From the NCBI GenBank assembly GCA_020629545.1, contig JAHDDC010000023.1, forward strand, positions 1 through 46,494: a stretch of 46,494 nucleotides of DNA, given 5' to 3'. Position numbers and translations under genes: made by a program. This document shows, one piece after another, positions 1 through 8,556 of the stretch. Source of the stretch: Hellea sp. GTDB taxonomy: Bacteria; Pseudomonadota; Alphaproteobacteria; Caulobacterales; Maricaulaceae. Every line of letters begins with the position of its first letter. The stretch's first letter is position 1. Below the pieces are notes generated by a model. That model had not been told where the DNA came from. It saw only the letters and a program-made list of their open reading frames with translations, and ran no database searches.

Positions 1-331
1 TCGTAAAGCAATTTGTTGCGTTTCAAAGAAATAACGAGATCCACTTTGTTACTACGAATAGCAACCAAGCGATTTCATTATTTATTTATGAAAAGAAACG
101 TCAATTAACGTCGTTCAACAAGAGTTTGCAGTTTGTTACCAAATCTGCGTCACAGCTGAGCGCCGCCTACGTCTCTCTTCCCAATATTCACAATGTCAAA
201 CAGCGAAAAATCTTTGATTTTTCCAAAACAAAAGGCCTTAATAAAGGCCCGGTGTCCCGCCCGCAGGGGTGTGCCCCCCGGCGAGGAGCGCTATATAGGG
301 AAACGATTTTTGGAAGTCAAACACCTTTTTC

Positions 332-362
332 AAAAAAAGTTCGCATAAAATGAACTTTTTTT
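332..362. terminator. Bidirectional terminator-like inverted repeat
   Basis: Seven A then GTTC (332-342) pairs perfectly with GAAC then seven T (352-362) around a nine-base loop. The 11-bp stem with A-run and T-run arms would look like an intrinsic terminator in either direction, although the stem is AT-rich and so weak. It lies about 70 bases upstream of the phosphatase start. Confidence 0.4.
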
Positions 363-389
363 GCGGTATTACCAAATCGTTACGATTGC

Positions 390-427
390 GACCCTTTTTT
401 TGGGGTCTGTCCCTCTTACGGAGACCC
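390..427 (+). promoter_or_regulatory. Two mutually exclusive hairpins over the phosphatase Shine-Dalgarno
   Basis: GACCC (390-394) can pair with GGGTC (403-407). The same second arm, read as GGGTCT (403-408), can instead pair with AGACCC (422-427). The second stem covers the GGAG at 420-423, the likely ribosome-binding site for the start at 431. Only one stem can form at a time, as in an attenuator-like switch. The pairing is read from the sequence; a regulatory role is inference. Confidence 0.35.
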
Positions 428-430
428 TAT

Positions 431-1843
431 ATGGCGTTAAAAATACACAAAATAATGCGAATTTTTACACTTACGGCCTTTAGCCTGTCAGTTCTTATAT
501 CAAATGGATGTAAATTTAGCAATAATGTCGCAGGCAAAAAGACAAATGTAACCTCCGAAAATCATGCGAAAAACGTAATACTATTCATCGGAGACGGTAT
601 GGGCGTCTCAACTGTTACCGCTGGCCGGATTTTTGTTGGCCAAGAAATGGGCCTGTCAGGTGAAGAACACGTCCTGTCGTTTGAAACTTTTGAGAATGTA
701 GCCCTAATCAAGACATATAATACTAACGCGCAGGTTCCTGATAGCGCTGGAACTGCGACATCCATAATGTCGGGATATAAAACCAATATCGGGACGATCA
801 ATGTACGCCCCACCGAAAAGTTTTCCGGATGCGGTGATATTGCTGCGGACCCTACATTAGCCTACCGCGCAAATGCCGCTGGTAAATCGGTAGGCATAAT
901 TTCTACAGCTCGCATCACTCATGCCACACCGGCCGCTATGTATGGTTATGCCGATAGTCGGGGCTGGGAAGCAGATAAAGATCTACCGGAAGAAGCACAA
1001 AGTTTTGGTTGCCAAAGCCTCGCGGCGCAACTCACAGCCCAAAACACTCCTGTGAATTTAGCGCTTGGCGGAGGCTCCAAGGAATTCTCACCTCAACAAC
1101 TTGATAGCTGGGCTTCTCGAGATGATAGTCATCTGTATATTGAGACAGTATCAGATTTTGAAGCCCTCGACCCACAGGAAGGTCATGACGTGCTAGGCTT
1201 GTTCACCGATAGTCATATGAGCTTTGAAGCCGATAGAGATCCAAACGCCGAGCCCTCACTGGCCGATATGACAGCCTATGCAATCGACAATTTGTCCAGT
1301 CGAAATGACAAAGGGTATATCTTAATGATAGAAGCTGGCCGAATTGATCACGCTCACCACGGCGGCAATGCATATCGAGCCCTTAAAGACTTTCAGGCTA
1401 TGGATGCAGCGGTCAAAATGGCATTAGAAAAAACAGGTGACGATACGCTAATTTTGGTTACAGCCGATCATTCGCATGTATTTACCATTGGAGGCTATCC
1501 CGTGCGAGGGAACCCCATTTTAGGCTTAGTGCGATCGTTTGACGAGGAAACCGGAAAAATCAGCAAAGAATATGCCACGGCCTTAGACGATAAACCCTAT
1601 ACAACATTAGGCTATCACAACGGTCCAGGAGACCTTAGACGAGCAGAGGATCCGGCATTAACCGATAATCTTGTTCAATCCAAAAATTATCGTCAACAGA
1701 TTGCTATTCCCAGAAGCTCAGAAACCCACGCCGGAGAAGATGTTCCGCTTTACGCAAATGGGCCGGGGGCAGATGAAGTGAAAGGCGTTATGGAGCAAAA
1801 TGAGATTTTTAATGTCATGATCAATGCAATGGGAGTCGAGTAA
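431..1843 (+). CDS. Alkaline phosphatase family lipoprotein (PhoA-like)
   Basis: A 470-residue phosphomonoesterase of the PhoA-type alkaline phosphatase family. Metal-site motifs are visible: FIGDGMG near the N-terminus, PDSAGTATS with the nucleophilic serine, EAGRIDHAHHGG, TADHSH and a C-terminal ETHAGEDVPLYA. The N-terminus is a lipoprotein-type signal peptide ending in SNGC with Cys27, so the enzyme is probably anchored in the outer membrane or periplasm and releases phosphate from organic esters. The start at 431 is chosen because GGAG lies seven bases before it; an upstream in-frame ATG at 350 would put a hydrophilic, arginine-rich stretch before the signal peptide. The stop abuts the stop of the convergent oxidase gene. 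No Pho-box was identified with confidence. Confidence 0.88.
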   Translation: MALKIHKIMRIFTLTAFSLSVLISNGCKFSNNVAGKKTNVTSENHAKNVILFIGDGMGVSTVTAGRIFVGQEMGLSGEEHVLSFETFENVALIKTYNTNAQVPDSAGTATSIMSGYKTNIGTINVRPTEKFSGCGDIAADPTLAYRANAAGKSVGIISTARITHATPAAMYGYADSRGWEADKDLPEEAQSFGCQSLAAQLTAQNTPVNLALGGGSKEFSPQQLDSWASRDDSHLYIETVSDFEALDPQEGHDVLGLFTDSHMSFEADRDPNAEPSLADMTAYAIDNLSSRNDKGYILMIEAGRIDHAHHGGNAYRALKDFQAMDAAVKMALEKTGDDTLILVTADHSHVFTIGGYPVRGNPILGLVRSFDEETGKISKEYATALDDKPYTTLGYHNGPGDLRRAEDPALTDNLVQSKNYRQQIAIPRSSETHAGEDVPLYANGPGADEVKGVMEQNEIFNVMINAMGVE

Positions 1844-2905
1844 TCAAACCGGCACAGCAAAGTCAGAGGATTTTAAGTCTCCTGTCAATAGATCAGCCAG
1901 TAATTCGCCAGAGGCTGTGCAGAGACTCCACCCCATGTGACCATGCCCGGTATTCAGCCAAAGACCGTCAATTGAAGTCGGCCCAATCATAGGCCGCCCA
2001 AGCAAAGACATGGGCCTTGAAGCACTCCACTGAAATTTTGGCGCTCCCAGCCGAAAGACAATATCGGGCGCAATGTCACGCCAAATTTCAATTAATATTT
2101 CGGGGGTTTCTTCATTCAGGGTACCAGACAAGCGAACATGATTTTCAAAAACCGTCAGCGCTGAATGACTGAATGCATGCATAACTGGAATGGGCGGCAA
2201 GCTCACAGATGTAGGTCGATCGAATAAAAGTGCGTGTCCCTGCATCGACTGAAGTGGCAAACTAATGCCAAGATCAGCCGCCAGAAACTTGCTCTGCACA
2301 CCTGCCGCAATCACGACCCCGTCTGCAGGGAGGAGTTTGTGATGAGCGGCGGCGACACCCACGATCCGATTGTTCTCCATAACAGGTTTTACCCTGACAT
2401 CCGTTTCGAAAACGCATCCTCGTTTGGCCAAATCATATGACAGGCGCTGCATATACTCGTAGGCATCTCCTGACTCGTCCTCCGGAAAGCGAATGGCGGG
2501 CCTGCCGAAACTCCATTCACTTTCCTCTGAATTGGTCATGATCCCTAGATCTTCATATAGCGCTAGAGCTGAATCTCGTTCGTCCGCATTTTCAAATATT
2601 TTCAATGTTGATCCGGGACGGTCAATATCACAGCATCCAAGGTTACGTCTTCTTTCGTTCAGCAAAAATTGAGATTTTTTGGCGAGCTTCAAAACCTTTT
2701 TACTAGTCGCGATATTCTTATTTCCCAGCCAAGGCGTCGCCTGACTCGGGTGAATCATCCCGGAATTATATTGTGCCGAACCGCGGCCAGGGATTTTTGT
2801 CCGCTCTAAGATTGTAACGTTAATTCCACGTTTCAAAAGACTATCAGCACTTGATAGCCCAATTAGCCCCCCCCCGATGATGACGATATGTTGCGCGCTT
2901 TTCAT
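1844..2905 (-). CDS. FAD-dependent amino-acid oxidase/dehydrogenase, DadA-like
   Basis: A 353-residue protein of the DAO/DadA superfamily. It opens with a Rossmann dinucleotide-binding motif (VIIGGGLIGLSSA, residues 8-20) followed by an acidic residue at the end of the second strand (LER). The middle holds a substrate-binding cap, and the C-terminus has the typical FAD-contact segment (GLWLNTGHGHMGWSL). Family members oxidatively deaminate D-amino acids, sarcosine or related amines at the inner membrane. The length is a little shorter than DadA (about 430 residues), so the substrate is open. The gene stands alone, convergent with the phosphatase and divergent from the TadG-like gene. Confidence 0.8.
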   Translation of the reverse strand: MKSAQHIVIIGGGLIGLSSADSLLKRGINVTILERTKIPGRGSAQYNSGMIHPSQATPWLGNKNIATSKKVLKLAKKSQFLLNERRRNLGCCDIDRPGSTLKIFENADERDSALALYEDLGIMTNSEESEWSFGRPAIRFPEDESGDAYEYMQRLSYDLAKRGCVFETDVRVKPVMENNRIVGVAAAHHKLLPADGVVIAAGVQSKFLAADLGISLPLQSMQGHALLFDRPTSVSLPPIPVMHAFSHSALTVFENHVRLSGTLNEETPEILIEIWRDIAPDIVFRLGAPKFQWSASRPMSLLGRPMIGPTSIDGLWLNTGHGHMGWSLCTASGELLADLLTGDLKSSDFAVPV

Positions 2906-3090
2906 TTCTCGGAGGCCTTACACTTCGACAATCAGGGAAACAAGGTGTTGTCCGGGCCAATAAGAAATCTACTTAAAAACCGTCTGAGAAAATACGCAAA
3001 ACGACGATTAACGATTGCGAAACTATATATTCAAACGTTTTTTCAAGGAAAATCGACGATACTCTGCGGGTCGGATGCTGGGAACTCACA

Positions 3091-4467
3091 ATGCTAAAAA
3101 AATTTTTAAAAGACTCTTCTGGACAATTTGCGATCATGGTGTCTGTCTGTATGACCGCGCTCCTTGTTGGCACCGGCGCTGCTATTGACCTAGCAGCCAT
3201 TCAAAAGGAAAAGTCGACTCTGCAATCAATTACTGATAGCGCTGCTTTGGCTGCGGCAATCTCAAGATCCGACAATGTAGGTGAACTCAGACAAGTCGCC
3301 AACGCAGCAGCACAAAGCAATAACTTCTCCAACCTAGACTTCAAACTTAATTTAACCCTCGAAGGTGAAACAATAACAGTAACCGCAGAGTCCAAATACG
3401 ATACACAGCTGATGAACATAGTTGGGATTGATAGTCTGGATGTCGGCGCTCTGACACAAACCACGTTACCGAAAGAAATCCCAATTAATATCGCGCTAGT
3501 ACTCGACTCAACAAAGTCTATGGAAGGCGGAAACATGGACGCACTGAAGTCGGCGGCTACAAAGTTTTTAGAAATATTCGACGAAGCTGATCCAGGTATA
3601 ATCCAAGCCGGAGTTGTGCCTTACTCAAATTATGTCAATGTCGGCCTAGACAATCGTGATCGCAATTGGATGGATGTCCCGATAGATAGTACAACAACCA
3701 GCGAAGAACGCTGCTACATGACACGCCCTATTGTTGATGATTCTAAATGCACTACAGAAACAAGAATAGATACTTGTTTCGACGATTCCGGGTCTTATGA
3801 TTGCGAAAGAAGCACTCGAACATGTGCCGAAGAAGCCTATGGAGAAGAGTATGAATATTGTTATATTCCAACCTCTACTCAAACTTGGAATGGCTGTGTC
3901 GGATCTCGTGATGATCCCGACCACAAGACCCCTGCTTACAAGGGCTCGCCTTTCCCTGGAATAATGAATGTTGAATGCGGTTCAGAAATCCTAGATTTAA
4001 CATCAGATCTTTCAGAAGTTGCAACACTAATCGACAGTTTGGTTGCTGAGGGATATACTTATATCCCTGCTGGTTTATCCTGGGGTTGGCGTCTCTTGGA
4101 TCCTAATCTACCTTACGGAGGCTTGAGTAACAACCAATCCGACCGGAAACGAGCAATGATTTTGATGACCGACGGTTCAAACCGGGTTCGACTGGCGGCT
4201 CCAAATCATTTAGACGATCCGGAACAACTCGAAGTTGAAGCCACAAACTCTCTTACATCCGAACTGTGTGACGGAATTAAATCTGACGGAATCGATCTGT
4301 ATACAGTTTCTTACCAATTAAGAACGGCCGATCCCGTCGCAGAACAAATGATAGCGAATTGCGCTACAAATTCATCTTATCATTTTAGTGCTGACAACCA
4401 GGAAGAGCTTGAAAAGGCATTCGAAAATATTGCTAATTCATTAGTCGAAATTTGGATTTCTAAGTAG
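3091..4467 (+). CDS. TadE/TadG-like protein with a VWA domain
   Basis: A 458-residue protein with an N-terminal membrane anchor (about residues 12-36) of the TadE/TadG type: a short basic start, SGQFAIM, then a hydrophobic helix leading into an alanine-rich SITDSAALAAA segment. From about residue 130 a von Willebrand A domain follows, with a MIDAS-like motif (LVLDSTKSM) and MILMTDGSN. An insertion at about residues 205-300 contains eight cysteines, which suggests disulphides in the periplasm. TadG proteins work with Flp/Tad pili, but no other tad gene is in this window. The gene ends seven bases before the convergent DUF4167 gene. Confidence 0.8.
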   Translation: MLKKFLKDSSGQFAIMVSVCMTALLVGTGAAIDLAAIQKEKSTLQSITDSAALAAAISRSDNVGELRQVANAAAQSNNFSNLDFKLNLTLEGETITVTAESKYDTQLMNIVGIDSLDVGALTQTTLPKEIPINIALVLDSTKSMEGGNMDALKSAATKFLEIFDEADPGIIQAGVVPYSNYVNVGLDNRDRNWMDVPIDSTTTSEERCYMTRPIVDDSKCTTETRIDTCFDDSGSYDCERSTRTCAEEAYGEEYEYCYIPTSTQTWNGCVGSRDDPDHKTPAYKGSPFPGIMNVECGSEILDLTSDLSEVATLIDSLVAEGYTYIPAGLSWGWRLLDPNLPYGGLSNNQSDRKRAMILMTDGSNRVRLAAPNHLDDPEQLEVEATNSLTSELCDGIKSDGIDLYTVSYQLRTADPVAEQMIANCATNSSYHFSADNQEELEKAFENIANSLVEIWISK

Positions 4468-4474
4468 CCAATAA

Positions 4475-5011
4475 CTACTCTGCAGCTTCAATCTCTGATT
4501 CTTCTGAGCTATCACCCCGACTAGGGGCCCGGCGGCGGCGAGAGGACTTTTTCACTGGCTCATCTTCACGAGCGGGATTTTCGTCAGCAGGAGAACTATC
4601 ATCTTCTGTCATCTCTGCCGTATCGGACTCCGTCTTGGATCGTCGCGCTTGAGGTGGATACCGACGACGAGAACGTCCATCCTCCGGCCTTTCGGTATCA
4701 CTCGTGCTATTATCATCAGATCCTTCCGCTGAGGATTGCTCTGATCTACTGATCTCTGCTTCATCACGAGCGGCCTGTTTAGCCGCTTCGATGGCATTGA
4801 CGATCCTGAGATAATGCTCGGCGTGCTGACGGCAATTTTCTGCCTTCACTCGATTTCCGCTGGATGCTGCGTCTCTCGCAAGACTCTCATATTTATCGAA
4901 AATTTGCTTGGCAGTACCCCGAACTTTTACATCGGGCCCGTTAGACTCCATCGAGCGATTGGAATTACCATGATTATTGTTGCGGCGACCACGCCCGCGT
5001 TGACGCTTCAT
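4475..5011 (-). CDS. DUF4167 domain protein
   Basis: A 178-residue protein. It starts with an Arg/Asn/Gly-rich segment (RGRGRRNNNHGNSNRS), then has the DUF4167 core (VRGTAKQIFDKYESLARDA, then NCRQHAEHYLRIVNA, about residues 28-75). The rest is a low-complexity acidic/basic tail rich in Ser, Glu and Arg. The RG-rich start and charged tail look like a nucleic-acid-binding protein, but its function is unknown. It follows prmC on the same strand after 139 bases; this neighbourhood is common in alphaproteobacteria. Confidence 0.85.
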   Translation of the reverse strand: MKRQRGRGRRNNNHGNSNRSMESNGPDVKVRGTAKQIFDKYESLARDAASSGNRVKAENCRQHAEHYLRIVNAIEAAKQAARDEAEISRSEQSSAEGSDDNSTSDTERPEDGRSRRRYPPQARRSKTESDTAEMTEDDSSPADENPAREDEPVKKSSRRRRAPSRGDSSEESEIEAAE

Positions 5012-5150
5012 CGGAAGTCCTTTTGTAAAACTCTTGCTTCAAATTTAATTGAGCCTGTGAATGGGTCATACCCAAATCACGCCTTTGATTAGCAAAGCAG
5101 GCCTGTCTAGCCAAGTGCTTTTTTTGCAAAATGATGTGAGCAATGTAAAT

Positions 5151-5996
5151 CTACTTTGCCACGATGATTATTCGGTCATGACCGGACAAATCTTTCTCGA
5201 CTTGGATGGATGTAAATCCGTTCTGTTTAAATATTCCAGGCACTGACGTTCCCTGATCATAACCAATTTCCAACGCCAAAACCCCATGAGGCTTTAAAAA
5301 ACAGGAAGCTTGTGCCGCAATAATTCGATAAGGCGCAAGTCCGTCTGGACCACCATCCAGAGCCAAAATCGGGTCAAATTTTTTCACCTCTGGCGATAGA
5401 GTCTCTATAATGCCTGAAGCGATATAGGGAGGATTAGACACTATATAGTCAAATTGTCCGGATATTTTTTCAAACCAATCGCTCACTATAAACTTTATGC
5501 GATCTGACACTCCGTGTTTAGATGAATTCTGTTCGGCTACTTCCAACGCCTTAAGTGAAATATCACTCGCTACAGCCGTAAACTTTCTGCGTGCTTTCAA
5601 AATAGCTATCGGTATCGCGCCAGTTCCCGTTCCCATATCTAAAATCCTAAGCTTTTGACCAGGATCAGTAGCTTCTATGATATAGTCTACAAGTCGTTCT
5701 GTCTCGGGGCGGGGGGACAAGACATTTTTATTAATTTTGAATTCTAAACCATAAAACTGTCGATAACCCATTATATGATCTAGCGGTTCGCGGTTCAAAC
5801 GCCGGGAAACAATATCCAATAAAGTGTTTGATTGCTCCGAAGTCAGCATAACAGAATCATTCAAAATTTGTTCGGCTCTACTAAACCCTGTGACCCATTC
5901 CATTATAATATCGGCCTCGAGACGAGCATCTTCAAAACCCGCTTCGTTTAAAGTAATCCAGATGTTTCTTCGGGCGACCTGAGTGTTTACTTGCAT
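5151..5996 (-). CDS. prmC: Release factor glutamine methyltransferase PrmC
   Basis: A 281-residue SAM-dependent methyltransferase that methylates the glutamine of the GGQ motif in release factors 1 and 2. It has an N-terminal helical domain (1-80), the SPRPETE segment (94-100), the SAM-binding glycine loop DMGTGTGAIPIA (120-131) and the catalytic NPPY motif (188-191). The length is normal. The start overlaps the stop of the upstream hydrolase by ten bases, and I see no clear Shine-Dalgarno, so translation is probably coupled. The usual partner prfA is not in this window. Confidence 0.95.
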   Translation of the reverse strand: MQVNTQVARRNIWITLNEAGFEDARLEADIIMEWVTGFSRAEQILNDSVMLTSEQSNTLLDIVSRRLNREPLDHIMGYRQFYGLEFKINKNVLSPRPETERLVDYIIEATDPGQKLRILDMGTGTGAIPIAILKARRKFTAVASDISLKALEVAEQNSSKHGVSDRIKFIVSDWFEKISGQFDYIVSNPPYIASGIIETLSPEVKKFDPILALDGGPDGLAPYRIIAAQASCFLKPHGVLALEIGYDQGTSVPGIFKQNGFTSIQVEKDLSGHDRIIIVAK

Positions 5997-6748
5997 AGCG
6001 CCCGGAGAGCATTCTGCAGCATTTCAAGATCCTGAGGTCGCGACAAACTATGATCTCCTGTTTTAATCAGCGTATAAGTTATATTATCACCGGTTATAAC
6101 ATCGACAATCTTCTTTGAATAATCGGGAGGAACAACCTCATCTGCCCCTCCCTGAAACACCCGGACTGGACCATCAAACACAAATGGTTCATCTAATAGT
6201 TGATGAGCCCGGCCGTCCTCGATAAGTTCTTTGGTATACTCATATGGCTCGTCATACCCAGATGGCTCATAATAGACTCCATCATTGATAATCCTTGTCT
6301 TGATTTCGTCTGACCAGTTGGCCCACATCAGCTTTTCCGTAAAGTCCGGCGCTGGATTAATCAGCAGGAGAGCCTTAACACGGGCCGGCCTTGCCCGAGC
6401 AGCTAGCATGGCTGACCAGCCGCCCATTGACGAACCTATGAGGATAACCTCATTCTCCGACAATTCGTCAATTACCGTCACGACATCTTTACCCCAACGC
6501 GATATCGTTCCGTCTCGAAACAGCCCAGAACTCGCACCGTGGCCATAGTAATCAAATCTGATAAATGCCCGGGCCTCTCGTGCCGCCCAATCGTGTAAAA
6601 ATGTCGCCTTACTTCCGTCGAGATCAGAGTTAAGTCCCCCGCACCAAATCATTGTCGGCCCTGTCCCTTGCGACATTTTATAGGCGATTTTTTCACCGTG
6701 CTCTGTTAGGTGGGGCGAACTATCCAAATATTGAAGTGAAAAGGTCAT
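5987..6748 (-). CDS. Alpha/beta hydrolase
   Basis: A 253-residue alpha/beta-hydrolase fold enzyme. It has the nucleophile elbow GSSMG with Ser107, an early RFDYYGHGAS segment typical of serine esterases and thioesterases of the ABHD10-like group, and a C-terminal GDHSLSRPQ with the catalytic histidine; the Asp is probably in GGADEVVP. There is no signal peptide, so it is cytoplasmic. The start at 6748 is preferred over the longer frame from 6811 because homology-like sequence begins there and the longer frame would run into the divergent glycosyltransferase gene. The substrate cannot be told from sequence. Confidence 0.8.
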   Translation of the reverse strand: MTFSLQYLDSSPHLTEHGEKIAYKMSQGTGPTMIWCGGLNSDLDGSKATFLHDWAAREARAFIRFDYYGHGASSGLFRDGTISRWGKDVVTVIDELSENEVILIGSSMGGWSAMLAARARPARVKALLLINPAPDFTEKLMWANWSDEIKTRIINDGVYYEPSGYDEPYEYTKELIEDGRAHQLLDEPFVFDGPVRVFQGGADEVVPPDYSKKIVDVITGDNITYTLIKTGDHSLSRPQDLEMLQNALRALCK

Positions 6749-6758
6749 AGGTCTCAAA

Positions 6759-7862
6759 GTGAAAGTTTTGCAAGTACTGCCAGAGCTTAATGCAGGGGGC
6801 GTGGAGCGCACAACCCTTGAAATTGCCGAAGCCCTTCGAGCAAAAGGCTATGAGCCGCACGTTTGCAGTAATGGCGGTCGACTTTTACCTAATCTTGTAT
6901 CTTACGGTGCCGTTCATCATCAAATCAATATTGGCAGTAAAAACCCTCTAAAGCTCCGGGCAAATACCAAAGCTTTGGTGGAGATTATCAAGGCTCACAA
7001 TATTGACATTGTTCACGCTAGATCTCGCGCACCCGCTTGGCCAGCTTATGCGGCAGCCAAAGCCACGAAACGACACTTTGTGACAACTTATCACGGCATC
7101 TATAATGCTAAAAACCGAGCCAAAAGACGATATAACGCGATTATGGCACGGGGAGAACGCGTCATTGCAAACTCCAATTATACGAAATCCCATATTTTGG
7201 AGACACATGGCACTTCTAAAGATATTATCCGTGTCATACCTCGCGGTGTGGATATGAGGATTTTCGACCCGGATCTTATATCTGGACCTGAAATTGCGGA
7301 TTGGCGATCAAATTGGGGCGCGCAACCATCTGATAAAGTCGTAATGCTTCCCGGACGACTAACCCGCTGGAAAGGACAGATCGTTGCGATTAGAGCCTTG
7401 GCCTTGCTCCCCGATAATTACAAGCTTGTTTGTCTTGGTGATGCACAAGGGCGCGAAAAATATGTTTCAGAAATGCGGGAACTTGCTCAATCAATGGGCG
7501 TAGCCGAACGTGTGATGATGCCAGGGCATAGCTTAGATATACAGACTGCTTTAATGGCTGCGGACATAATAATTGCACCCTCATTAGAACCAGAAGCGTT
7601 TGGCCGAGTGGTTGCTGAAGCTCAGGCGATGCGAAGGCCCGTCATAGCAAGCGCCCATGGCGGCCCCATGGAAACCGTCATCCCTGGAAAAACAGGTTTG
7701 TTAACATCACCTGGAGATTTTGCGGCGTTGGCTGAAGCGATTAAAAATATCGAAGCATTTGAAAGTTTTGATGGTGCGAAAGCCCGGGCGCATATCAGCG
7801 CGAATTATTCCAAATCCCAGCTACAGGACAAGACCCTCGCTGTTTACGCGGAATTAATGTAG
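6759..7862 (+). CDS. GT4-type glycosyltransferase
   Basis: A 367-residue GT-B fold glycosyltransferase. The N-terminal acceptor domain begins with LPELNAGGVERTTLEIAEAL, the standard opening of family 4 enzymes. The C-terminal domain carries the nucleotide-sugar site, with PGRLTRWKGQ and the EX7E-type motif in EPEAFGRVVAEAQA followed by ASAHGGPMETV. It probably adds a sugar from a nucleotide donor to lipopolysaccharide or a surface glycan. It starts with GTG at 6759, only ten bases from the start codon of the divergent hydrolase, so promoters must lie inside the opposite gene. No other glycan genes are nearby. Confidence 0.85.
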   Translation: MKVLQVLPELNAGGVERTTLEIAEALRAKGYEPHVCSNGGRLLPNLVSYGAVHHQINIGSKNPLKLRANTKALVEIIKAHNIDIVHARSRAPAWPAYAAAKATKRHFVTTYHGIYNAKNRAKRRYNAIMARGERVIANSNYTKSHILETHGTSKDIIRVIPRGVDMRIFDPDLISGPEIADWRSNWGAQPSDKVVMLPGRLTRWKGQIVAIRALALLPDNYKLVCLGDAQGREKYVSEMRELAQSMGVAERVMMPGHSLDIQTALMAADIIIAPSLEPEAFGRVVAEAQAMRRPVIASAHGGPMETVIPGKTGLLTSPGDFAALAEAIKNIEAFESFDGAKARAHISANYSKSQLQDKTLAVYAELM

Positions 7863-7960
7863 TAATTTAGCCACATATTTTAATATTTTTCCAAATACAT
7901 CCTCATCCCACTTGAAATACTGATGTCTCTTGACCATATTCTTTGAGTCAATAACCGCCC

Positions 7961-7977
7961 AAGGAGATTTTGGTATA
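7961..7977 (+). promoter_or_regulatory. Ribosome-binding site and AUA start of infC
   Basis: AAGGAG (7961-7966) lies eight bases before an ATA codon at 7975-7977. IF3-like sequence (ARRPYAAPP) follows immediately. The in-frame TTG at 7930 has no such site in front of it and would add 15 residues not typical of IF3. This is the reason for starting infC at the rare AUA codon. Confidence 0.75.
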
Positions 7978-8517
7978 GCAAGACGACCATACGCCGCCCC
8001 GCCCTCGAAAAAGCCCAAAGGGCCTCGCATTAACGGGGACATAAATGCTTCCAACGTACTCCTCATTACAGAAACTGGTGAAAAAAAGGGTGTCGTCCCG
8101 ATTGACGAAGCCTTAGCTGCTGCGCGTAGCGCAGGGCTCGATCTTGTAGAAGTTGCGCCAAATCCAGATACGCCGGTCGTTAAGATTCTCGATTACGGGA
8201 AACTTCGTTTTGAACAGCAAAAGAAGAAAGCCGCCGCACGGAAGAGTCAACGCACACAAGATATCAAAGAAATTAAAATGCGCCCGAATATTGATACGCA
8301 TGATTATGAAGTAAAAGCTCGGGCGATGACCAAGTTTTTCGAACGGGGCGATAAAGTCAAAGTAACCATTCGCTTTCGAGGTCGTGAAATGGCTCATATG
8401 GATCGCGGAACAACCTTGTTGCAACGTGTCAAAGAAGATTTTGAAGAAATCGCCAAAGTCGAGTTTGAACCAAAGACCGAAGGCCGCCTTATGACGATGG
8501 TGCTTGCCCCGAAATAG
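7975..8517 (+). CDS. infC: Translation initiation factor IF3
   Basis: A 180-residue IF3, the same length as the well-studied enterobacterial protein. It has the N-terminal domain ([16 protein letters not shown], then [20 protein letters not shown]), the lysine-rich linker ([14 protein letters not shown]) and the C-terminal domain ([22 protein letters not shown], then [12 protein letters not shown]). IF3 binds the 30S subunit, prevents premature 50S joining and rejects non-standard start codons. The gene itself appears to start at AUA, so IF3 would repress its own translation, as known for AUU in Escherichia coli. It is separated from rpmI-rplT by a gene on the other strand. Confidence 0.93.
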   Translation: MARRPYAAPPSKKPKGPRINGDINASNVLLITETGEKKGVVPIDEALAAARSAGLDLVEVAPNPDTPVVKILDYGKLRFEQQKKKAAARKSQRTQDIKEIKMRPNIDTHDYEVKARAMTKFFERGDKVKVTIRFRGREMAHMDRGTTLLQRVKEDFEEIAKVEFEPKTEGRLMTMVLAPK

Positions 8518-8556
8518 ACTTCGAGCAACCTACAAATAGTCGTTTTTGTCCAGAAT

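Larger units (their letters stand above)
1..430. other. Non-coding stretch before the phosphatase gene
   Basis: No convincing gene is seen in this 430-base stretch. Most of it is AT-rich, with one GC-rich block at about 246-290 that contains a small GGGG/CCCC hairpin (266-269 with 274-277). A 75-codon open frame at 126-353 has no family resemblance I recognise, has biased composition and runs through the palindrome at 332-362, so I do not call it. The segment may hold the 3' end of an upstream transcript and the promoter and leader of the phosphatase gene. Confidence 0.6.

Noticed and set aside
126..353. 75-codon open frame upstream of the phosphatase gene
   Set aside because: No recognisable family, skewed composition, no clear ribosome-binding site, and it runs through a terminator-like palindrome.
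5090..5126. Hairpin with T-run between prmC and the DUF4167 gene
   Set aside because: The stem is interrupted by a three-base bulge, and the T-run is on the strand opposite to both genes, so I do not call a terminator.
7930..7974. TTG start for infC adding 15 residues
   Set aside because: No ribosome-binding site before it and no IF3-like sequence in the extension; the AUA start with AAGGAG fits better.
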